Positions 37,266 to 46,413 of a stretch of 52,798 nucleotides of DNA are shown piece after piece. The stretch covers positions 1-52,798 of the forward strand of contig JAJPJO010000215.1 in NCBI GenBank assembly GCA_021324135.1, written 5' to 3'. Source of the stretch: Pseudomonadota bacterium (GTDB lineage Bacteria; Cyanobacteriota; Vampirovibrionia; Obscuribacterales; Obscuribacteraceae). Under the pieces are notes generated by a model that was given only the letters and a program-made list of their open reading frames with translations, was not told the origin of the DNA and did no database searches. How positions within the stretch are numbered: position 1 is the stretch's first letter; each line of letters begins with the position of its first letter. The translations under genes and the position numbers were made by a program.

Positions 37266-37328
37266 GGACCAATCCCTGAGCGTACGCCTGTTAGGTCAAT
37301 CGATCACCCAATTTCATTGACCGGCAAT

Positions 37329-38144
37329 ATGGACCAAATTATGACGCATCTTGTTCATTTAATTTGTGATTACGGACCAGGTGATCTCGCCTGGGCGGAA
37401 GTGGTTTCGGCCTTCTCGCGCTACCTTCCGCCTCCAGCTCGGCTACATTGCACTACCGTGCCGCCCTTTGACACCATCGCCACCGGCTTCATTCTGGCCC
37501 AACTGGCAGGCGGCGATGATTCGCTCAGACCAAAAGATATCATCGTCTTTGCCAATACGGCACCAAGGAAAGACAATCTCAAAGCTCGTGTCAATAACGA
37601 AGGCGAAGGTCTATTGTTCGTCAATTTAAAAAACGGAGTGCCTATTCTGGTCGTCAATAGTGGTCACTCATTATCATTTTTAAAAAACGACATTCAAGAA
37701 ATCTGGAGCACAAATGTTGAGGACTCAGGCAGTCAATTCCGCTCTCGCGATTTCTTCCCCGCTCTGGTCGCCAAGACCGCTAATAGCGACTACAGCTTCA
37801 TCAATCACAAGCTCGATCCATTCGAAACTGTGCCGGATCCGCCCTCTTATGTGATTGGATATATTGACTCTTTCGGCAATATAAAAACGACGATTCGCAC
37901 AGGAGACGAAAGGATTTCGGAATTGAAACCGGGCGATCGCGTAAAAATCCGCATTGGCAGCTATATTCGAACAGCATCGGTAGCCACCGGCAGCTTCAAT
38001 ATAATGGAAGGAGATCTGGCGCTGGCGCCGGGAAGCTCTGGTCATGCGCAAAGATACTGGGAGATCTTTCAGCGTGGCGGATCGGCAGCTAACGAATTCG
38101 GCCATCCATCCAATGGCAGTTCGATTCACATCATGCCGATCTGA
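37329..38144 (+). CDS. DUF62 / SAM hydroxide adenosyltransferase family protein
   Basis: A 271-residue protein of the family that contains bacterial S-adenosyl-methionine hydrolases and the fluorinase/chlorinase enzymes. The opening HLICDYGPGDLAWAEV corresponds to the usual TDFGxxD start of the family, with Asp near residue 11, and the C-terminal domain has VIGYIDSFGNIKTTI, like the family's DxFGN motif. Typical members cleave SAM to adenosine and methionine. Here the N-terminal motif is divergent (CDYGPGD), so the reaction is inferred. ATG 37329 is used because the family begins there; the frame is open from TTG 37257, which lies inside the palindrome. Confidence 0.72.
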   Translation: MDQIMTHLVHLICDYGPGDLAWAEVVSAFSRYLPPPARLHCTTVPPFDTIATGFILAQLAGGDDSLRPKDIIVFANTAPRKDNLKARVNNEGEGLLFVNLKNGVPILVVNSGHSLSFLKNDIQEIWSTNVEDSGSQFRSRDFFPALVAKTANSDYSFINHKLDPFETVPDPPSYVIGYIDSFGNIKTTIRTGDERISELKPGDRVKIRIGSYIRTASVATGSFNIMEGDLALAPGSSGHAQRYWEIFQRGGSAANEFGHPSNGSSIHIMPI

Positions 38145-38197
38145 AAGAAAGAAGCCGGGTCCCTACCCTCTTTTTCCCCGCCGGCATCCCTATCGAA

Positions 38198-38446
38198 TTT
38201 TTTCAAAAACTCTGACATAGGAGTAAATCAGGCTACTGCCCAGTCCTCCTCTCATTTGCCATCGTAAGTGAAAATGTATGAAAACTCTGACATGGGATGG
38301 ATCAGCTTTTCAAGCGCATTTGAACGATCGGCGCTCGCGTTATTTGATCTAGACCCTTCAAGAATTTCAAGGAAAACTCTGACATCGGCATAGGATTTGA
38401 TAGCGGCTGGGTTCTTGAGCACCCGTGTCAGACTTTTTCGAAAAAA
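38198..38446. repeat. Array of TCTGACA repeats, three direct and one inverted
   Basis: Copies of an A-rich stretch followed by TCTGACA lie at 38204-38221, 38280-38296 and 38372-38388 on the plus strand (AAAACTCTGACAT then N-G-G) and at 38426-38440 inverted (TGTCAGACTTTTTCG). The first and last are outward arms of an inverted repeat with TTTTTTC before the A-run. The stretch 38145-38578 has no gene and stands before the DUF6088 start. The same repeat recurs as a pair at 49377-49510. Confidence 0.7.
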
Positions 38447-38578
38447 GCATTGGGAGTGAGAAAGATAAAATTTGGTAGGTCCTTCGTCTTTGTTCGGTTT
38501 CCGCGAGGGCTTAAATTGAACCTTTTTGATCCTTTTGTCGTTTTACATATTGTTAGTGAAACAACAGGAGGTTGGCTC

Positions 38579-39247
38579 ATGAAATTTGGTGCTGCAACAT
38601 TTATCAAACGGTTCATTTGTCAATTACAAACTGGTGAGCCGTTTTCAACCAGGGCTGTTCTCTTCTGCGGTACGCGCGCAGCAGTCGATCAAGCATTATC
38701 GCGCCTGGTAAAAAAGGGCATAATTCGCCGCTTGTTGCCCGGTATATTCATGCGAAATGATCCCGGGGTTCCGAGTCCACCCTTAGCTGAGATCGCAAAG
38801 CTCAAAATCGAATCATTCGGGCGCAAGATTTTTAAAGCGTCAGCTAACGCCGCTATACAAATCGGCATTGTGGCAGGCGCAATTGATGATACCAAATATG
38901 CCACCGATGGTCACAGCACATCCTTTCACTATAATGGTATCCGAATCACCGTCCAGGGCATGGCACAGAGGAAACTCATTCATGGCGATGATAACGTCGG
39001 TCTCGTCATTCGCGGACTTTGGTATTTAGGAAAGTCAATGGTCACTGAAGCAGTTTTCAATAAAGCTGTCAGTTCGCTTTTCAGGAAGGACAAGGAACGG
39101 CTCCGCTCATCGATCAGCCTGCTGCCCTGGTGGATTTCTGATTTTCTGACGCAAAAGCGCGTCGCTTGGCAGGATCGAAAAGTAAGCGAGGAAAGACTCT
39201 TGTATCTTGTTCGAGCACCTAGAGTGCCTCGACTTTATCTTCTTTGA
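38579..39247 (+). CDS. DUF6088 / AbiEi-like antitoxin-type protein
   Basis: A 222-residue protein with an N-terminal winged helix: GEPFSTRAVLFCGTRAAVDQ, ALSRLVKKGIIRRLLPGIF, the signature of DUF6088 and of the type IV antitoxin AbiEi N-terminal domain. The C-terminal half has strands and helices like this family (HYNGIRITVQGMAQRKL). AGGAGG (38566-38571) lies seven bases before ATG 38579, which fixes the start. No AbiEii-type nucleotidyltransferase toxin is next to it, so it is an orphan. The preceding 130 bases are AT-rich compared with neighbours, a hint of transfer. Related antitoxins bind inverted repeats upstream of their own gene, and the TCTGACA array is just there. Its last 29 bases overlap the end of xpt. 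Confidence 0.78.
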   Translation: MKFGAATFIKRFICQLQTGEPFSTRAVLFCGTRAAVDQALSRLVKKGIIRRLLPGIFMRNDPGVPSPPLAEIAKLKIESFGRKIFKASANAAIQIGIVAGAIDDTKYATDGHSTSFHYNGIRITVQGMAQRKLIHGDDNVGLVIRGLWYLGKSMVTEAVFNKAVSSLFRKDKERLRSSISLLPWWISDFLTQKRVAWQDRKVSEERLLYLVRAPRVPRLYLL

Positions 39248-39809
39248 AGATGATGCGCTCGCCGTCAAAGCGCTCAATCACAGCCAGTGAATGCACGGGC
39301 ACCTTTAGATTGCCCAGTGCTGCTCTTCCGCCTTCAAAAGACTTTTCGATTACTGCTCCGATGCCCACCAGGGTTGCTCCGCTCGCTTCAACGAGCGCGA
39401 CCAGTGCCTTGAGCGTCTTGGCAGTAGATAAGAAGTCGTCGATAATCAAGACTTTATCATCCTGGCCCAGGTACTCGTTCGATACGATTAGCTCTACCTC
39501 ACCGCCATGGGTGTGCGAGGGAGCACTCTGGCGCAATGGCTCACCGCCCATGGTGATTGGTTGATGCTTGCGGGCAAAAACTATAGGCAGATTCATAGCC
39601 ATACCGGTCGACAGAGCCGGTGCAATGCCGCTTGTTTCGGCAGTCAATATCTTGGTAGCCTTGACCGCGGAGAAGTGCTGAGCAAATTCTTCACCGATTT
39701 GTTTCATCAGTAGAGGATCAATTTGATGGTTCATGAAGCCATCGACTTTGAGAATTGCCTGATTGAGCACTTTGCCGTCTCTGGCGATTCTTTCGACAAG
39801 TACTTTCAT
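39219..39809 (-). CDS. xpt: Xanthine phosphoribosyltransferase
   Basis: A 196-residue purine salvage enzyme that makes XMP from xanthine and PRPP. The PRPP-binding signature is VLIIDDFLSTAKT, preceded by the flexible loop SHTHGGEVELIVSNEYL, and the TAETSGIAPALS segment matches xpt of Gram-positive bacteria. Length is typical. AGGAGG in the end of the upstream tricorn gene lies at a good distance and the ATG overlaps the tricorn TGA as ATGA, so the two are coupled. No purine riboswitch is visible because the gene follows directly. Confidence 0.93.
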   Translation of the reverse strand: MKVLVERIARDGKVLNQAILKVDGFMNHQIDPLLMKQIGEEFAQHFSAVKATKILTAETSGIAPALSTGMAMNLPIVFARKHQPITMGGEPLRQSAPSHTHGGEVELIVSNEYLGQDDKVLIIDDFLSTAKTLKALVALVEASGATLVGIGAVIEKSFEGGRAALGNLKVPVHSLAVIERFDGERIIFKEDKVEAL

Positions 39810-42800
39810 TTCGCCCTCCTGGTTTTGGCACGCCCTCTGCTCATGCGAGCCGTCTTCGCATTGCCGGTGGTTCTACGCGAAGAACTGCTCAGGCGGGCAG
39901 CCAGTGCCCGCCTTCCTGAGCCCGATTTGCCGCCGGGCTTTGCAGCAGCAGTGGCTTTTGAACGCGCCTTGCTGACGACCTTTGCAGCCGTGCTGCTGCC
40001 TCTGCGAGAACCAGCGGCCGCTCCTGCACCACTGACGGTGGCACCGGCACGGGATCGGCTCGAGGGCTTTACAAGATTTACTTTGCTTCGCGAGTGCCTC
40101 TTATCTCCCAGCTTGCCACCACTGGCGGTGCGAGCCGCTTTAGTCTTAGGCGCGGCCTTGCTGGCGCTGACGCCCAGGGGAACCTCTTTCTTGGCTGAGC
40201 GAGCCTTATCCAAAGCGCTGGCAAGCAGTTGCTCCGGTACCGGCAGACTGGGGCGTTTTGAAAAGTCCGGCAGTTTTGCCGGTTTCTCCCTGGCAGCCTT
40301 CATGATCAAGCTCAGCGCTTTATCCATCTGCGGATCCTTGCCCTGATGAAAATCATGCGGTGCAATGTCGACGTCATAATCAGGCTCGGTTCCATAATTC
40401 TCAAGCCCCCAGCCGACATCACTAAACCAGAAGCTGAACTCCGGCTGAGTCGTGATCGTTCCGTCGACCAGGCGATGCCTGGGCCAGATGCCAATGACAC
40501 CACCCCAGGTGCGCTTCCCGACCAGGGGCCCGAGATTGTATAGTTTAAAGCAGTGGCTGAAGATGTCTCCATCGGAACCGGCAAACTGGTTAGTGAGAGT
40601 GACGAGCGGTCCTTTTACCGACTCGGGTGGATACGCCTGCGGTGGTGCCCAGCGGCTGACGTCGTAACCGACGCGCTTGCGCAGAAGCTTTTCCAATAGT
40701 AAGGCCGAGACATGGCCGCCGCGGTTGTAGCGGACATCAATAATTAAGGCATCGCGGTTCACCTCCGAGAGATAGCCGCGGTGGAACTCGGCAAAACCCC
40801 ACGGGCCCATATCGGGAATGTGTATGTAACCTACTTTGCCGGCCGTTTTTTCATGAACATAGCGGCGGTTCGCCTCTACCCAGTCGCGATAACGGAGAGG
40901 ACCTTCATTGGAAAGAGCCTGCACGGTAATAACTCTCTCCTTTTTGTCGGCGCCGACAATTTTAAGGCGGACCTCGCGCCCGGATTGATTGAACATGTAT
41001 TGATCGACCGGCGTTTCTCTGTCGACCGGATTGCCATTAACGGATACGATCACATCCGTGTTTGAAATATTCAAGCCGGGGCGAGCCAGAGGTGAGGCGC
41101 TGTACGGATCCCAGCTGTCCCCTTTAAGAACGCGCTCGATTCTGTATCCCTTTCTCTTAGAATCAAATTTCAGATCGGCGCCTAGAAAACCGATGTGGTA
41201 AGAAGGCGAACGCCGGTAGTCACCACCGTACTCGTATGCATGCGAAGTGCCGAGCTCCCCTTGCATTTCCCAAATCAGATCGGAGACTTCAGAGCGCGTG
41301 CGAACCCGGCCTAAAAGCACGAAATAGCGATCGTGCACAAAATCCCAGTCGATATCCGACATCTTCTCATCCCAGAATTGCTCTTTCTGCAATCGCCAGG
41401 CTTCCTCGTACATTTGCTGCCACTCCAGTTGCGGCGTCACCAGAACCTGCGCCCGAGCCAGATCGAGAAATCCGGATTTACGCCCCGATCCTGAGGCGCT
41501 GCTTGGCTCACGACCTTCAGCTCCGAGCTTCTCCAGAGCATCGACGGCGCGGATGCGCCTGTAGGAGCGATAAAAAAGGGTTTGATTGTCGAAGGCAAGC
41601 GCTATGCGGCCGACATCCTTTTGCAACGACCCGGCACGGGCCTCTTCAAAATCGTAGGCCATCAGCGTGCCGACAGCGAAGTCCTCCTGATACCAGGAAA
41701 AATTCGGCTTGATCCCATCAACAGAATAGAGCGTGAACAAGGCTCTGCCTTCGGCGCCGATGATCTGCCCATACCGCCCTTCACTCACCGGAAAGGCTAA
41801 TATGCGCTCTTCAATTCCATCGAAATCGATTTCGATGAGCGCGCCTTGTTCCTTGTCTGATAGTTTTGCCTTCTGGACGGGCTTGCTCTTTTTGTCTTTG
41901 AGATTTGCCTTTTGCCCGGCCTCGGCGCGAGACTCGACTTCCTTGAGCACTTCCTTGTAAGCCTGGTCCAGTGCCGCTTTGTAAAACTTCCTCAGATCGG
42001 CTTTGCTGGCTCGACTGCCCAGCTTGGCCACAGCCGGCGCTATGTGCAACGAGGCGGCACTGCTCTTCCGATTTGCACCAGGGGCGGTGCCAGACTTACC
42101 TTCGCCCTTGTCACCGGCTCTGGTACCATTCTTTTCCTGCCCCCTGGACTCGATTTTGCCGTCATCGTCCTGAGCCGGTTGAGCTTTCTTCTTCCTGACC
42201 ACCACGATCGGCTTCGGCTCCTGCACAAAGGGTGAGGGCACATCTTTGCGCAGAGTCACCAGATATGGTTTCATGGCCTTTGGAAACCCATAGTCGAACC
42301 GAACCATATCGTAAACCGGATAAAACTCACGCACCCCCAGGAAGTAGAGATATTTCCCATCGGGGTCAAATGCCGGTGACGTGTCGTAGCGGACTTCATT
42401 GGTGACATTATGGACGGTATTGTTCCGGAGATTAGCAATTTTGATGATAAACGTCTGGGGGTGCGGCGCCCAGCTGTAGGCAAGCCAGCGCGAATCCGGC
42501 GACCAGTTGAACTCCGATATTCGCTCAGCCGGACTGCGATCGATCAGTTTGCTCTTTTTGCTTTCCAGATCCAGAACCTGCAGCTCATGCCTGTGATTGG
42601 CTATTGCAGCCCGTTTGCCATCAGGCGATACTTTGAGATTGACGACGCGACCAAGGTCATTTGCAGTAATGAACTGCGGCGCCTGGCTTTGATCGGCTGT
42701 GTGTAATTCGATGCGCTCGAAGCCGTCGACGTCGTTGACCACCAGGAAGCGTTTGCCATCCGGAAGCCATTCGGCAAAGCGATAGCGCACGCCGCTTCCT

Positions 42801-43774
42801 CTGCCGTGCTGAATCGGCGCCCCCTCCCAGTTCCCCATAGTGATCGGTTGCCCGCGGGCAATCAGAGCCAGCGAGTGTCCCTCAGGATGAGGAGAGAAAT
42901 GCTCCAGGTACTCTCTGCCGTCAACGAACTTTCGCTGCATTTGCGGCGTACTGGCCGGAGTCTTGACGTCCAGCCGCTTGTCCGTGCCGCTCTTGGGATC
43001 AAAGAGATAGATGTCGGCACCGGCGGTATAAACTATACGCTGGCCATCAGTGGAAGGGAAGCGGACGTAGTACTGCATGTGGTGTGTATGCTGTTGCAAG
43101 TCACTGCCGTTCGGGCGGCATGAAAAAATATTGCCCATGCCGTCGTGATCGGAGAGAAAATAAATCCGGTTGCCTATGATCATCGGCGATACCGGATTAC
43201 CGCGGATTTTGATTAGTCTTGTGAATCGCCCTTTGCCGTCCTGGTCGATCCAGAGGTCACCAGCCGTGCCACCACGATAACGCTTCCAGCGGGCCGGATC
43301 GATGGCATTGCGGCCAAGGACCGTGCGCCCGTTCGCGGCAATCATGAATGTATGCACGTGCCCCCAACGCAGGCACTCTGCCTCACCGCCATGGCACGAG
43401 ATTTTGAATGCATCCGTTTCTCTCAAGAAAGCGGAGCGGGCATCGGATGTGAAATAAATCTCTTTGCCATCGGCCGACCAGCCGCAGATCGACAGAACAC
43501 CGGAGCCGAGATAAGTGAGGCGCTTTGGTATGCCACCATAAGAGGGCATGACGAAAACTTCAGGATGCCCTTCTTCTCTGGCAACGAACGCCACCAGCTT
43601 TCCGTCTGGAGAAAGCCTGGGCATCGAGAATTCACCGCGACCGGCCGTTAATCTCTTTGCATAACCACCATTGGTGGAGACTTCCCAGAGATCATCCTCG
43701 CATACGAATATGATTCGATCTTGACAGATTGTTGCAAACCTGTAATAGCCGTAATCATGCTCGTTTTTCTTCAT
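39806..43774 (-). CDS. Tricorn-type S41 protease with a histone-H1-like C-terminal tail
   Basis: A 1322-residue protein of the tricorn protease family, which trims peptides released by larger proteases. Order: beta-propeller repeats of the TolB/WD40 type (LSPDGKLVAFVA; WSADGKEIYFTS; WSPDSRWLAYSW) up to about residue 520; a charged insertion at about 530-650 (Lys/Asp/Gly-rich); a second propeller remnant; a PDZ-like domain near 870-960; and the S41 core with NQFAGSDGD near 1070 (nucleophile Ser) and EPDYDVDIAPHD. No signal peptide is visible, so it is probably cytoplasmic. The last ~140 residues (from about 1180) are rich in Lys, Arg, Ala and Ser (SKAAPKTKAA; KVVSKARSKATAAAKPGGK), like histone H1. 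The stop overlaps xpt. Confidence 0.92.
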   Translation of the reverse strand: MKKNEHDYGYYRFATICQDRIIFVCEDDLWEVSTNGGYAKRLTAGRGEFSMPRLSPDGKLVAFVAREEGHPEVFVMPSYGGIPKRLTYLGSGVLSICGWSADGKEIYFTSDARSAFLRETDAFKISCHGGEAECLRWGHVHTFMIAANGRTVLGRNAIDPARWKRYRGGTAGDLWIDQDGKGRFTRLIKIRGNPVSPMIIGNRIYFLSDHDGMGNIFSCRPNGSDLQQHTHHMQYYVRFPSTDGQRIVYTAGADIYLFDPKSGTDKRLDVKTPASTPQMQRKFVDGREYLEHFSPHPEGHSLALIARGQPITMGNWEGAPIQHGRGSGVRYRFAEWLPDGKRFLVVNDVDGFERIELHTADQSQAPQFITANDLGRVVNLKVSPDGKRAAIANHRHELQVLDLESKKSKLIDRSPAERISEFNWSPDSRWLAYSWAPHPQTFIIKIANLRNNTVHNVTNEVRYDTSPAFDPDGKYLYFLGVREFYPVYDMVRFDYGFPKAMKPYLVTLRKDVPSPFVQEPKPIVVVRKKKAQPAQDDDGKIESRGQEKNGTRAGDKGEGKSGTAPGANRKSSAASLHIAPAVAKLGSRASKADLRKFYKAALDQAYKEVLKEVESRAEAGQKANLKDKKSKPVQKAKLSDKEQGALIEIDFDGIEERILAFPVSEGRYGQIIGAEGRALFTLYSVDGIKPNFSWYQEDFAVGTLMAYDFEEARAGSLQKDVGRIALAFDNQTLFYRSYRRIRAVDALEKLGAEGREPSSASGSGRKSGFLDLARAQVLVTPQLEWQQMYEEAWRLQKEQFWDEKMSDIDWDFVHDRYFVLLGRVRTRSEVSDLIWEMQGELGTSHAYEYGGDYRRSPSYHIGFLGADLKFDSKRKGYRIERVLKGDSWDPYSASPLARPGLNISNTDVIVSVNGNPVDRETPVDQYMFNQSGREVRLKIVGADKKERVITVQALSNEGPLRYRDWVEANRRYVHEKTAGKVGYIHIPDMGPWGFAEFHRGYLSEVNRDALIIDVRYNRGGHVSALLLEKLLRKRVGYDVSRWAPPQAYPPESVKGPLVTLTNQFAGSDGDIFSHCFKLYNLGPLVGKRTWGGVIGIWPRHRLVDGTITTQPEFSFWFSDVGWGLENYGTEPDYDVDIAPHDFHQGKDPQMDKALSLIMKAAREKPAKLPDFSKRPSLPVPEQLLASALDKARSAKKEVPLGVSASKAAPKTKAARTASGGKLGDKRHSRSKVNLVKPSSRSRAGATVSGAGAAAGSRRGSSTAAKVVSKARSKATAAAKPGGKSGSGRRALAARLSSSSRRTTGNAKTARMSRGRAKTRRAK

Positions 43775-43935
43775 AGCTCATCCTGCATGCCCAAAAGTGC
43801 CATTCTACCAAGCGGCGGTCGGCAATACGTTCAAAGATACAGGCGGAGAGCAACAATTAACATGCATCCCTCAGTCAAGTGATTATGATTGCCACTTGTT
43901 AGAGGCAGGTTCAACCTTGGTACAGTAGATGTAGC

Positions 43936-43951
43936 CTCGACTTTTGTCGAG
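43936..43951. other. Small hairpin in a divergent promoter region
   Basis: CTCGAC and GTCGAG around TTTT, in the 273-base gap (43775-44047) between the divergent tricorn and MshEN-like genes. Nothing else was recognised there except the ribosome site of the plus-strand gene (AAGGG, 44036-44040). Confidence 0.3.
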
Positions 43952-44047
43952 CACCAGTCATGACTCGTTTGCATACTTGAGCGCTTTAGAAATTCAGGTC
44001 AAAGAGACCGAGACTCAGAGGCTGAGTGCTCAATTGAAGGGAATCAG

Positions 44048-45271
44048 ATGTTACGCAAAGAAGCCGCTGTTGATCCGTTGGCGACACTGATGGTCGGAAC
44101 CGGCGTAGTGTCTCCGCAGCAACTTGAGGAAGCAAAAAAGTCCGCCAAGAGCCTGAACGTTCCTCTCGCTAAGGCGGTCGTCATGCTGAAGATGGCCAGC
44201 GAGCAGACCCTGAGCCTCGTTCACCAGGCTAATGATCTCGTCCAGGACGGCACTGTCTCAGTCGACCTTGCCATCCGTGCTGTTCGCCTGGCTCGCCAGC
44301 AGAATATGGCGCTGGCCGATGCCATCGGCGTGCTTGGCAATGTCCACAAAAAAACGGCCCGCGTGGCGACAGTAACCACGCCGCTCACCGATCTTTTGAT
44401 CTCCTGCCAGATGGTTTCGATGGAACAGGTCGGCAGAGCCGTCATGCAAGCTCAGGATACCGGCATGCAAACCGGCAGAATTTTGGTTTTGAACCGCGAC
44501 GTCTCGAGCTGGATGATGCAAGCTGCTTTGCACGGACTCTTGCTGGCGCGCGACAACAAGATCACGGCCGATCAGGCTCAGGATGCGCTCATGGCTGTCG
44601 GCCACAGGCGGATCAGTATTGAGCAGGCTCTCTTCGAATTAGGCTTGTATGTCGAGAAAAGCGCGCAGACGGTCAAGATAGGCGAGCTCGTCGCCATGGC
44701 CGGGCTCTTGTCCGAATCCGATCTGCTTGAATGCCTTGAAATTGAGCTCAACAAAGAAAAGCAGTTTGGTCAGATTCTTTTGGAGCAAGGATTGGTTACC
44801 CATGATTTGCTGGAGTCGGCAATCGTTCTGCAGGATATGGTGGCAAACGGCACTCTCAGAGCGTTTCAAGCAGCCGAGGCTTTAAAAAACGTTTGTGAAA
44901 AACAAGTATCCGTCTATCAGGCAGTGGCTGAACTAGATCCACCGCCCATGGCGCCGCAAAAGACGATAAGCCCCTGTCAGCTCCTCATCCAATCAGGTCT
45001 GGCCAGCGCTCAGTCACTAAAGGGTGTGGTCGATGACAGCGAAACAAGCTCGATCAAGGTAGGCAAGAAGGTATTGGCAGCAGGGATTATCAATGAGTCG
45101 TTCCTCTACCTGGCGTTGCGAACGCATTCACTCTACAGGCAGGGCTTCCTCTCGGCCGATCAAGCAGTAAAAGCGCTGGCTGCCTGCAAGACTCAAAACA
45201 TCAGCCTGGACGAAGCGCTCTCCAAGTTGGGTTGGTTTGTGCCCGCCCGGATGCAGTGGATCTGGACCTGA
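44048..45271 (+). CDS. Four-repeat MshEN-like protein
   Basis: A 407-residue soluble, helical protein built from four tandem units of about 100 residues beginning near 10, 112, 208 and 309. Each unit starts with a motif like LLxxxGLVSxxxLxxA (LMVGTGVVSPQQLEEA; LLISCQMVSMEQVGRA; LVAMAGLLSESDLLEC; LLIQSGLASAQSLKGV), then a G-x-I/V-L strand, and ends with ISxxxALxxLG. This is like the MshEN (GspE N-terminal) fold found on secretion and pilus ATPases, where it can bind cyclic-di-GMP. No ATPase part is present. The next gene, a patatin-like protein, starts one base after the stop. Function is inferred only by fold and by the cyclase in the same window. Confidence 0.72.
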   Translation: MLRKEAAVDPLATLMVGTGVVSPQQLEEAKKSAKSLNVPLAKAVVMLKMASEQTLSLVHQANDLVQDGTVSVDLAIRAVRLARQQNMALADAIGVLGNVHKKTARVATVTTPLTDLLISCQMVSMEQVGRAVMQAQDTGMQTGRILVLNRDVSSWMMQAALHGLLLARDNKITADQAQDALMAVGHRRISIEQALFELGLYVEKSAQTVKIGELVAMAGLLSESDLLECLEIELNKEKQFGQILLEQGLVTHDLLESAIVLQDMVANGTLRAFQAAEALKNVCEKQVSVYQAVAELDPPPMAPQKTISPCQLLIQSGLASAQSLKGVVDDSETSSIKVGKKVLAAGIINESFLYLALRTHSLYRQGFLSADQAVKALAACKTQNISLDEALSKLGWFVPARMQWIWT

Positions 45272-45272
45272 G

Positions 45273-46295
45273 ATGTCGATGCGTTTGCCAGGCAAAGTCG
45301 CGCCTGAGGATCTCATCAAACGAGTTGTGTCGGCTCTCTTTCTAGGCGCTCTTGTAGCCATTCTCTGCGCGCGCTCAGCCTCTGCTCTTGATGGAGATGA
45401 CGATCAAGTCAGTCATAAACTGAAAGTGTCGAACCGCCCGCAAGTGGCTCTGGTTCTGGGTGGCGGCGGAGCGCGCGGAGCAGCGCATGTAGGCGTGCTG
45501 AAAATCCTCGAGCAGGAAAACATTCCAATTAATTGCATTGTCGGCACTAATGTCGGTGCGGTTGTAGGCGGTCTCTACAGCGCCGGAATCTCAATCGACG
45601 CGCTCGAGGAGATGTTCACAAAAAAATCGCTCATGCGCTCCTACCTGACCGTGCCGCTCAAGCTTCGCATCCTGGCTGTGCCTTTGCTCTATCTGCCGCG
45701 CATGGTTGGTGAGCGAACCTATGATGGGCTGTATCGTGGCAATAAGTTCCGAAACTTTTTGAATAAATACGTGCCGCAGTCCGAACAAGATCTCGAAGAT
45801 CTCAAGATCGCCTTCGCGGCTGTAGCTCTCGATCTAGTCAGCGGCAAAGAGGAAGCAATCAAAGCAGGCAATCTGGGAAAGGCATTGCAAGCCAGTTCCG
45901 CCATTCCGGTGCTGAGGAAACCGGTGAAGATGGATGATAAACTCTACGTCGATGGCGGCGTCATGTGCAACCTGCCCGTGAGGCATGCACGCGAGATGGG
46001 CGCCGACATCGTCATTGCCGTCGATCTTGATGATCCTCAAAGGCAAGCCAGGGAGCAGGATTTCTCCGCCATTGGCAGCGTCACCCAGCGGGTCATCACC
46101 CTCCATCTGGCCAATATCGATCGGGCGCAGGCTGCTGAGGCTGATCTTCTCATCCGTCCTCGCGTAGCGGACATCGGCTTGATGTCCAGCGACAAGCAAG
46201 ACGCCAGGCATGCCATTGAGGCAGGCGAACGCGCCGCCTTAGATACGATCGAGGATATCCGCAAATTGCTTGAGAAATTTCACGTCAGTCCGTAG
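45273..46295 (+). CDS. Patatin-like protein with the nucleophile Ser replaced by Asn
   Basis: A 340-residue RssA/patatin-family protein. A hydrophobic N-terminus (LFLGALVAILCARSASA) may be a signal or anchor. The oxyanion loop GGGGARGAAH is intact and the catalytic Asp motif DGGVMCNLP is present, but the usual G-x-S-x-G elbow reads G91-T-N93-V-G95: the nucleophile Ser is Asn (AAT; AGT would be Ser). Lipase activity is therefore doubtful, and a regulatory or binding role is possible. ATG 45273 begins one base after the MshEN-like stop, so they form one translational unit; GTG 45237 is less likely. A TATA-rich palindrome lies just after its stop. Confidence 0.88.
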   Translation: MSMRLPGKVAPEDLIKRVVSALFLGALVAILCARSASALDGDDDQVSHKLKVSNRPQVALVLGGGGARGAAHVGVLKILEQENIPINCIVGTNVGAVVGGLYSAGISIDALEEMFTKKSLMRSYLTVPLKLRILAVPLLYLPRMVGERTYDGLYRGNKFRNFLNKYVPQSEQDLEDLKIAFAAVALDLVSGKEEAIKAGNLGKALQASSAIPVLRKPVKMDDKLYVDGGVMCNLPVRHAREMGADIVIAVDLDDPQRQAREQDFSAIGSVTQRVITLHLANIDRAQAAEADLLIRPRVADIGLMSSDKQDARHAIEAGERAALDTIEDIRKLLEKFHVSP

Positions 46296-46315
46296 CGATC
46301 CGAAAAGTTCCTCAG

Positions 46316-46344
46316 ATCGCCATGGCGATACCATATATAGTATC
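46316..46344. other. Two adjacent palindromes in a convergent intergenic region
   Basis: ATCGCCATGGCGAT (46316-46329) is a perfect 14-base palindrome; it overlaps GATACCATATATAGTATC (46327-46344), an imperfect one with the ATATAT core of the dispersed palindrome. No T tract follows. Confidence 0.45.
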
Positions 46345-46413
46345 AGGCGCTAAAGTCCGCTCGCCCGTTTCGGATCGAAGCGACGCCCCTATCCTGATTA
46401 AGGGAGCCAAAAA

